The translations under genes were made by a program, and so were the position numbers. Below, piece by piece: positions 32,675-41,400 of a DNA stretch of 48,486 bases; positions within the stretch are counted from its first letter, which is position 1, and each line of letters starts with the position of its first letter. The notes beneath the pieces are model-generated. The model saw only the letters and a program-made list of their open reading frames with translations. It ran no database searches and was not told where the DNA came from. The DNA comes from Rhizobium freirei PRF 81 (GTDB taxonomy: Bacteria; Pseudomonadota; Alphaproteobacteria; Rhizobiales; Rhizobiaceae). The DNA is taken from NCBI RefSeq assembly GCF_000359745.1, contig NZ_AQHN01000069.1, forward strand, positions 1 through 48,486. The letters run 5' to 3'.

Positions 32675-34854
32675 AGCTGATTAAGCCCTGTCTGCAATTG
32701 CCAGAGATGGGCATAGAGGCCATTCGGCCGGGCAAGCAGGCTGTCATGCGTGCCCTCTTCGACGATACGGCCATCCTTCATGCCGATGATGCGATCACAA
32801 TGACGGACGGTCGCCAGGCGATGGGCGATGATGATGACCGTCCTGCCTTTGACGATCTCGCGCATGTTGCCGAGGATGATGCGCTCGCTCTCATAATCGA
32901 GCGCGCTTGTCGCTTCGTCGAGGATCAGCATCGGCGGATTTGTGGCGAGCGCCCGGGCGATTGCCAGGCGCTGGCGCTGGCCGCCGGAGAGGTTGGCGCC
33001 GCGCTCCTCGATCAGCGTGTCATAGCCCTTCGGCAATTTGGCGATGAATTCGTCAGCGCCCGACAGCCGCGCCATCTGCATGGCGGCGCCCCGCGACATC
33101 GACGGATTGACTAGGCAGATATTGTCATGGATCGTCCGGTTGAACAGCATGTTCTCCTGCAGGACGACACCGATATTGGAGCGCAGCCAGGCCGGATCGA
33201 CCTGGGCGATATCCTGGCCATCGACAAAGACTTGGCCGCGGGTCGGAATATAGAAGCGCTGCACCAGCTTCGTCAGCGTCGACTTACCCGATCCGGACGG
33301 GCCGACAATGCCGATCACTTCGCCTGGACGCACCGAGAAGGAGATGTCGCGCAGCACTTCCGGCCCGTCGTCCGTGTAGCGGAAGTTGACGCCCTTGAAG
33401 GTGACGCCGCCCCTTGGCTTCGGCAGGCTGACTGAGACTTCCGGCCGCGGTTCAGGCGGCGCGTTGAGAATGTCGGCGAGCCGCGCCACCGACACCTGCA
33501 CCTGCTGGAAATCCTGCCAGAGCTGCGACAGCCGCAGGATCGGCTGCGAGACCTGGCCGGCGATCATGTTGAAGGCGACCAGCGCCCCGACGGTCAGCTC
33601 GCCATTGATGACGGCCTGGGCACCGAACAGCAGCAACGCCGCCGAGGTGATCTTGTTGATGTACTGGATGGCGTTCTGGCCCTTGGCGGCCAGCATGGTG
33701 GTGACGAACGACGATTGCACATAGCCGGCCAGCCGCTCTTCCCATTGCGCCGCAACGACCGGCTCGACGGCAGAGGCCTTCAAGGTCTGCACACCAACCA
33801 CGGTCTCGACGAGGAGCTGCTGGCTATAGGCGCCGCGCTCGAACTTCTCGTCGATCTTCTCCTTGAGGAACGGCCGTACCAGAAAGCCGATCGCCAGATA
33901 GAACGGGATCGAGGCGACGACGATCCAGGCGAGCTTCGACGAATAGGAGAACAGCACGAAGATGAAGACGATGGTGAAGATCAGATCGAGGCCGGAAAAC
34001 AGTCCCTGCCCTGTCAGAAAATTGCGGATCGTTTCCAGCTCGCGCACGCGGGCGATCGTCTGGCCGGTCGCTCGCGTCTCGAAATAGGAGAGCGGCAGGT
34101 TGAGCATATGGCGGAACAACCGCCGTCCGAGCTCGACGTCGATGCGGTTGGTCGTGTGCGACAGCGCATAGGTTCGAAGATATTGCAGCACGACATCGAA
34201 CAGGCCGACGGCCGCCAGGCCGACGACCAGCACGATCAGGGTCGAATAGCTGCGATGGGCCAGCACTTTGTCGACCACGACCTGGAAGAACAGCGGTGTC
34301 ACCAGCGCGAAGATCTGGACGATCAGCGAGGCCAGCAGGACGTGACCGAAGGCATGGCGATAGCGCCAGATCGACGGCAGGAACCAGCGGAAACCGAAAT
34401 TGCCCCTTGAGGAGCCGGGGCCTGCCAGCCGCCGCTGCAGCAGGATGAAGTGACCCGCGGTCTCGGCCAGCAGTTCATGAGCAGCTAGATTGCGGCTGGA
34501 GAAGTCGATGGGATCGATGATGCGCCAGCAATCGTCCGGTGCCGCCCCGCCAAAGAGCGCGAAACGGCCGTCCGTCAGGCAGGCGATCGCCGGCGTCGGC
34601 AATGTTGCCAGCCGGGCATCACTTTGGATCTCCAGATGCTTTGCCTTCAGGCCGACGAGCTTTGCCGCGCGCAGCAGGTCGCTCCGTCCGGCCGGCTCGG
34701 ACAATGCCAGGTCACGCGCCAGAACATCCGGGTTGGAGGCGATGCGGAAATAACCGGCAATCGCCGCGATCGCCGCAAGGCCACTGTCCAGATCCTTCAT
34801 TTCCGCCATTGAAGCGGTCGGCAGATGGTCCGGTTCGAGTGTGGTCTGGTCCAT
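32671..34854 (-). CDS. Type I secretion ABC exporter, HlyB type with degenerate C39 domain
   Basis: Encodes 727 aa from the ATG at 34854; an upstream ATG at 34899 is possible. Residues about 15-120 form a C39-like domain, but the catalytic Cys position reads DSG (Ser instead of Cys in the usual DCG). It is therefore a non-cleaving, substrate-binding domain as in HlyB. Six membrane helices (about 150-430) follow. The ATPase has Walker A GPSGSGKST, signature LSGGQRQRLAIARAL, Walker B MLILDEATSALD and H-loop IIIAHRLAT. It should export the giant protein encoded upstream in one step from the cytoplasm. It lies 102 bases downstream of the 135-residue exported protein gene. Confidence 0.95.
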   Translation of the reverse strand: MDQTTLEPDHLPTASMAEMKDLDSGLAAIAAIAGYFRIASNPDVLARDLALSEPAGRSDLLRAAKLVGLKAKHLEIQSDARLATLPTPAIACLTDGRFALFGGAAPDDCWRIIDPIDFSSRNLAAHELLAETAGHFILLQRRLAGPGSSRGNFGFRWFLPSIWRYRHAFGHVLLASLIVQIFALVTPLFFQVVVDKVLAHRSYSTLIVLVVGLAAVGLFDVVLQYLRTYALSHTTNRIDVELGRRLFRHMLNLPLSYFETRATGQTIARVRELETIRNFLTGQGLFSGLDLIFTIVFIFVLFSYSSKLAWIVVASIPFYLAIGFLVRPFLKEKIDEKFERGAYSQQLLVETVVGVQTLKASAVEPVVAAQWEERLAGYVQSSFVTTMLAAKGQNAIQYINKITSAALLLFGAQAVINGELTVGALVAFNMIAGQVSQPILRLSQLWQDFQQVQVSVARLADILNAPPEPRPEVSVSLPKPRGGVTFKGVNFRYTDDGPEVLRDISFSVRPGEVIGIVGPSGSGKSTLTKLVQRFYIPTRGQVFVDGQDIAQVDPAWLRSNIGVVLQENMLFNRTIHDNICLVNPSMSRGAAMQMARLSGADEFIAKLPKGYDTLIEERGANLSGGQRQRLAIARALATNPPMLILDEATSALDYESERIILGNMREIVKGRTVIIIAHRLATVRHCDRIIGMKDGRIVEEGTHDSLLARPNGLYAHLWQLQTGLNQL

Positions 34855-34956
34855 ATTTGGCGGACTCTGATTACAGATAGCACGCGAGGACATTGCCACT
34901 GTCGCTATTCACGGCGTTGGCTGAATGCCACTTTGCCATGCGCCAATCCGTTCCCC

Positions 34957-35364
34957 TCATTGAGACCCTTCCGACTGATGTCGCAGAGGTTTCGCGTTTG
35001 CCGCACGCGTGCCGGAAAGCTGCAATGCCTTTGCTATGCCCGCACTCATAATGTGCTTCTGCGCGAACCGGACATAGTCCTCATAGGGAATGGCGCCCTT
35101 GGCGGTTGCGGAAAGGATTCTGCGACAGAACTCGTGGCGCGCATTGGCCGGCGAAACGTCCATCAGTTCTGCAAGCTTCTGCAAAAGCGCGGGCTTGAGG
35201 CTATAGTGGCTACACTGCTCGATATTCCAGTTTAGAGCTCTCGGATCGCGCAACATGTTCTGATCAAACTCGTAACGGCTCCTCGTCGAGATAGAAGCGG
35301 CGTCTGCCGCCACACAAGACGCGGCCAAAAATATCGTAGCGAAAATCGCCCGGTAGCTTTTCAT
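34957..35364 (-). CDS. Small exported protein in the type I secretion operon
   Basis: Encodes 135 aa from the ATG at 35364; the longer frame up to 35577 overlaps the giant gene and lacks a signal. The first 22 residues (MKSYRAIFATIFLAASCVAADA) form a Sec signal peptide. The Cys near the cleavage region does not sit in a good lipobox. The mature protein is helical: NIEQCSHYSLKPALLQKLAE, then SPANARHEFCRRILSATAKG and PYEDYVRFAQKHIMSAGIAK, with two Cys that may form a disulfide. It sits between the giant substrate and its exporter genes (73 and 102 base gaps). A periplasmic assembly or anchoring role is plausible; the family is not recognised. Confidence 0.78.
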   Translation of the reverse strand: MKSYRAIFATIFLAASCVAADAASISTRSRYEFDQNMLRDPRALNWNIEQCSHYSLKPALLQKLAELMDVSPANARHEFCRRILSATAKGAIPYEDYVRFAQKHIMSAGIAKALQLSGTRAANAKPLRHQSEGSQ

Positions 35365-35437
35365 GCTTCCCCCAATCGCTTGATATCGCCATGCCAGACC
35401 GGTAATCCTCCGGCATGCTCTCTTGTGTCGGCATTCA

Positions 35438-38400
35438 CTACGTTGCGCTTTGTTTCGGGATCGCGGGCTGATAGCTGAGTGTCGCATCGGCGGCCAGATA
35501 GTGCGATGCGTTGTCAGTTGTCTGGTACGAACTTGTTCCCGTGATCGCAGAACCGTCGGAGAAGGATTGGCTACCATCCGTCGTCGATAGTAGGTTGATT
35601 AGCTTGATCCCCGCCTGCGACATGGTCTCCAACTCGCCGGGATCGACAACACCGTTCTGGTTAACGTCGCTCCAGATACGGAACTCGCTCCACCGCGCGT
35701 CATTCGCATCAAGCACATTGTCGTGGTTGGTATCGAAAGCGAGGCGCAAACCATCAAGATCTGATACCGAGCCGCCATTTGCAGCGACCTGATCTGGCGT
35801 GGCCCATTCGGAGAAGGCCAGTTCCTTCGACTGATCGATCACGCCATCGGGTCCGGCCTGGCCGTTCTCACCAAGATCGATCGCAAGGAAGCCATCCTGC
35901 GGTCCGACCCAGGCCGTCCCATCGCGCGCGCCGTCACCGTTCCAATCGAAAGTGACGGACGAGCCCGTTGCAAGCGCATTAGTGTCGAGTGGCCTTAGGT
36001 CGATATGGCCATCGCCATTGAGGTCGAGCAGAATGGGTCCATGCCCGTAATGAGGTTGTGGCCAATAATCCACCATCTGATAGCCTGACCCGCCACCACC
36101 ATTTGGGCTCCCGCCACCACCGGTTTGCGCATAGCGCTGCCAGGCTGTAAGAGTCCCGGATCCGTCATACTGATAATTGGTATAGCTTCCATCGTCATTG
36201 TACGATGTAGCGGTATTTATGACACCTGAATTCACAAAGTTCTGGACCAGCCGTGTCCACGGCTGGTTATTGTTCACATCGTGAGATGTGATGGTCCATT
36301 TGCTGGCATCGTCGCTATAGACATATTCGGTCGCCAGTTGCCCTGCGGCTGTGTAGACATTGGCCAGATACGACCAGCTTTGTGAATTGCTGACGTCGAA
36401 CGTGTATTGAACCTGGCTGCCGTCATCGTTGTATTGAAATTGGTTAGTCATTTGACCGGAAGTATTGAATACCTGAGTCATGCTCGACCACGGTTGGGAA
36501 TTCGTCACGTCCCAGATGTATCCCGTTCGCGTGCCATCATCGTTATAGTTCATTTGGGTACGCAGGCGGTTCGACGAATCGAACGACTGGTCCACCTCAG
36601 TCCAAGGCTGTGCATTCCATACGTCATAGGTATATGCATACCAGGACCCGTCGTCGTTAATTTGCGCCTGATAGTAAAGTTGATTTGCAGACGAGTAATA
36701 TCGATCAAACCTCTGCCAGACCTGGGTATTGAGGGGGTCGTAGTTTGTCGTCGTGCGCGAGCCATCATCATTGAAATTAGTGATTGACATCAAGTGGTTA
36801 CCGGAATCGAACACTTGATCCTGGCGCGACCAGGATTGGGCATTGGCAACATCAAATGTGCTCACATAACGGCTTCCGTCGTCGTTATATTGCGTTTGCG
36901 TAACGAGTTGACCGCCGGCGTTGATCGCCTGTGAGATGCTCGACCAAGTCTGGGTATTCGCCCGATCATAATTCCAGATGAATTGCGAGCCGTCGTCAAA
37001 AGTCGTTTTTTGATAGGTCACCTCCAGGGCGGCGTCGTAGCTCTGGTCGACTCTCGACCAGCTGGCGCTTCCTTGGGCATCGTAGTCAATGGTGTTGGTA
37101 AGCTGCCCGGCCGCATTGAAATAACTAACGCGCTGCTGTTGGCCGTTGGTTACAAGGAACGTGATCTCCACGTGCGTCCCATCGTCATTGAATTGCTTCT
37201 CGAGCGTCTTTCGGCCAGCACTGTCGAAATACTGCTCGACCCAGGACCAAGCCTGAGCATTAAGCGGGTCATAAAGAAACACGCTGGTGAGAATGCCGTC
37301 GCTATTCGCGTTACCGACCGAGAGTTTTTGGCCGCTGGCGGCATCATAGGTCGTTGTCACCGAGCTCCCATCACCGGCAACGACGGTTTGTGCCGTCTTG
37401 CGGCCTTGACCATCGCTGGTCACACGCAGCGTCAGGCTGCCCAAAGCCGAAACGGTATCAACGACAGTCTGTGTCACCGCGCTGCTGGCGTTGAGGTCGA
37501 CCTTCGTCAGCGTGATCGACCCGTCATTGTGAATGACGGAGGTTTCCTTGTGATCGATGACGCCGTCATTGGTGGAATCCTTGGCTAAGACCGTGATCAG
37601 GCCATCCGTGCTGGTCGTGATTGTGCCCTTGGCGATCACGCCGCCGCTGGCATTGGTCTCGATCACCGTGGCTACTGTCGAGCCGTCGGCCTGAAGCTGC
37701 GACTGCATGACGACCTCAAATGTGCCATTGCCGTCATAATCATATTTTACCGTCTTCGTACGGCCATCGGCGGAACTGTCGGTCTCGACCTTGGCGGCAA
37801 TCGCCTTCTTCCAGTAGACCTTGCCGGCCAGAAGATAGTTCGTCTTCTGCGCGGTGGCATTGTTTGTGACGATCGAAACCGTCGCACTTGTGGTGTCGGC
37901 GGTGAGCGTTTCCACCTGGTCGACGGTGCCGTCGCCATCGACATCCTTGGAGGTCGTGCGCACCATGCCATCGGACGATTGTTGGATAGTCGTCTTCGAC
38001 GCAAGCTTGTTGGTCGTCAGGTCCGTATCGGAGATGACGCTCACCTTGCTTCCATCGGCATTATTGGTATTGACCGTGAGGCGACGGCGATCGACGGTGC
38101 CATTGCCATCGAGATCCCAATTGGTGGTGGTCTGCAAGCCGTCGGCGGTCGTGGTGGAGGTCGAGCCATCAGCCTTGACGCCGGCGGACTTGTAGTCGGT
38201 CACAGTCTGCGTCACGACACCGGAGTCGGCAATCACCGTCTGCTGGTGCTGGTCGATGACACCGTCGCCATTGGCATCGCGGTCGATCGTAACGGTCTGC
38301 TTGTCGGCGCTCGTCAGCGTGATGGTCTTGTCGATGAGCTTGCCGGACGCATCCGTCGTCGTGACAGTCTCGCGCTTAGCGCCGTCGGCCAGGATCTCCA

Positions 38401-41400
38401 CCGTATCGCTGACCGTTTGGGTCGCAAGGCCGGTGCGCTGTTCATTGGTCGACACGACCAGACCGTCGGCATTCGTCGTCGTGACGAATTTCGAGATCAG
38501 AGAACCATCGGACTCGGTCGCCGAAACCGTACGCGTGCGGCTACCATCGGCATTGATCACGGTGACGTCGGTCGAGGTCTGAGCATAAGTCCCCGCCCCG
38601 GTCGGATCCGATTGCGAGGTAATCGACAGGCCATTGGCGCTGGTCGTGGTCAGATATCGGCTCGTCAGCGTCGTGCCTGTGAAGTAGCTGACGGTCTCGG
38701 TGCGCGAGCCGTCAGCATTGAGAACCGTCACGTCGGTGCGACTCTTGGTGAAGGTACCGGAGCCGCTCTGGTCCCACTTCGTCGTCACCGTCAGCCCATC
38801 GGTGGAAGTATCGGTCTCTGTGATCGCGCTCAAGACAAGGGAACCGCTGCCATTGACGGTATAGGTCTTTTCGACCGTGGTCTTGCTGCCATCCGTGTTG
38901 AGCGTGGTCAGATCCGTGACGGTCTTGTTGCCGGCGCCGTTTCCGTCGGTGTCGTAGCTCACCAACGTGTTGAAGCCGCCTGCACCAGTCGTAGTCGTTT
39001 TGGAGTGCGATACGGCACCCGCGGAGGTGAGATCGGACAGAGTCTGCGTAACGCTTCCGTCTGCGTTTTTCGTTGTGACGGACTTCTGGTCCACGACTCC
39101 GTTACCGTCGATATCGTATGTGGCCGTGACAGTCTTGCCGTCACCGCTGGTCGTGGTCGTCGTCTTGTTGGAGATCACGCCGCTATTGGTGACGACCTCC
39201 GTTGTCGAACCGTCAGCGCCGAGCGTCGTGACATCGGTGGCCGAGCGGACCGTCGCGCCGGTTCCGTCGGTCCAACTGGTCTGCTTACTCAAACCATTGC
39301 CGCTCGTCGTCGTGGCCGTCTTCGAGATCAGGGTGCTTCCGGCCCCGAACCGCGAGACCGTCTCCGTCTTGCTGGCGTCGGCATTAAGCACCGTCACGTC
39401 AGTGATGACCTGCTCATAGACGCCGTCACCGTCAAGATCCGAACTGGTGGTCACGGATAGACCATTGGCGGATGTCGCCGTGACGGCGCGGCTGGAAAGC
39501 GTCGTGGTGCCGGCCTTGTAGGTCTCAACCGTCTTGGTCGTCAGACCCGTGGCATCGACCACTGTCGTCGTCTTCACATCGAGCGCGCCATCGCCATCCA
39601 GATCGACTTGGCTGGTCGCAGTCTTATGATCTGCGCTAACGTTACTGATCGTCTTCGACAGCAACGTGCCGGCCGCGTTTACGGCCCAATCCGTTTCCGA
39701 CGTCGAACCATCGGCGCCAAACGCCTTGTAGGCCGTGGCCACTCTGTCAAAGGTCCCATTGCCATCATAGTCGTAGGACGACGTCGTCACCAGGCCGTTG
39801 GCATTGACTGTCACCTTCGTCTGGTCTGTGAGCGCGGTGCCGACATAGTCCGATGTGGTCGTTGTTTTCGAGCCGTCATTGTTGAGCGCGGTCGCATTCA
39901 CGGTCGTTGAATCGACCGTACCGTCGCCGTTCAGGTCGCTCTGAGTGGTGATCGTCAGCCCGTTGCCCGAGGTGGTCGTCGTCGCCTTATCAAGTAAAGC
40001 ACCCGTGTTGCTCTTGTCTGTCACCGTTTCGGTGTGGCTACCATCCGCATTGATAACCGTCTGGTCCACTGTCGTCACATCGGTGACGCCATCCCCGTTT
40101 GCGTCCGTCGCCGTGGTCGTCGTCAAGGCATCGGCGCTGGTGACGACGACAGTCTTGCGATGGAGCACGCCGTCGGCACTCGTTTGCGTCGTTGTTGAGG
40201 TCTGGCTACCGTCGCCAGCAACGATCTGGGTCGAAGCGCTATCGGTATGACCGTCGCCGTCGATATCCTTGGTGACCGAGGTCGTTTTGCGATCGGCGCT
40301 GACCGTGGTCACCGTCTGGCCCAGCAGCGTGCCGTTGCCACTCTTCGCCGTGACTGTTTCCGTGCGGGCGCCGGCGTTCAAAACGATCACATCAGTGACA
40401 GTCTTATCGAAGACGCCGTCTCCATTGAGATCGGACTGCGCCGTCTGCGTCAGGCTGTCGGCAGACGTCGTCGTCACCGTCTGGCCGACCAACGTGCCGT
40501 TGCCGGCCTTCTTCGTCACGGTCTCGACCCGCGCGCCGCTCGAGCCGGCGGTGAAGACGTCGGTCGTTATGGCGTCATAGGCGCCATCGCCGTTTGCATC
40601 GGTGCTGACGGTCTTGGACAAGCCATCAGCACTGGTCGTCGTCAGCACCTTGCTGACAAGCGAGCCATTCGCAGCAAGGGTGCTATCAGTCTCGGTGATG
40701 GTTCCGTCGCCCGCAACCGTGATAACGGTCTGCGAGTCAGTGGAGCCATCGCCGTTGGCGTCGACAGAAATGTTCTTGCTCTCGCCATCGGCGCTGGTCG
40801 TGGTGACTTTTTTCGAAAGAAGAGTGCCGTTGGTGCTCTGCTCCCATACAGTTTCGGTTCGGGTACCGTCGGCGGCAATCGCCGTCACGTCGGAATCGAC
40901 GACATCCGTCGCGCCGTCGCCCGTCAGATCGGTCGATGCCGTCTTCCACAGGCCATCAGCGGTTGTGACTGTAGTCACCTTGCCGCGCAGGGAGCCATCG
41001 CCATTGGTCGTGGTCACCACTGTCGTAACCGTGCCGTTGGCGGCAATCGTCGTCTGGGTCTGGTCTTGCTTGTCAGTTGTGCCGTTGCCGTCGAGGTCGC
41101 TGATTACGGTCCGTGTATGATTATCCGCACTGGTGGTCGTCGCAACACGCGAAAGAACCGTGCCGTTGGCGCTGCTGTCCGTCATCGTGCGCGTGCGCGA
41201 GCCATCGCTTGCGAGTACCGTACTGTCGGAAACGACTTCGTCATAGATCCCATCGCCGTTGATATCTGTCTTCGTCGTCTTGGTGAGGCCATCGGCGCTG
41301 GACAGAACCTGCACCTGGCTCAACACCGCTCCGGAGGCGCTCAGCGTCTTGGTCGTGGTAGATGTCGAGCCATCGGCATTGGTAACGAAGGTCTGACTCT

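Noticed and set aside
37979..39460. Long plus-strand open frames opposite the giant gene (493 and 638 codons, also 40247-42163)
   Set aside because: Mirror frames caused by the regular codon pattern of the repeats in the minus-strand gene; repetitive Asp/Gly/Arg-rich translation, no start signals.
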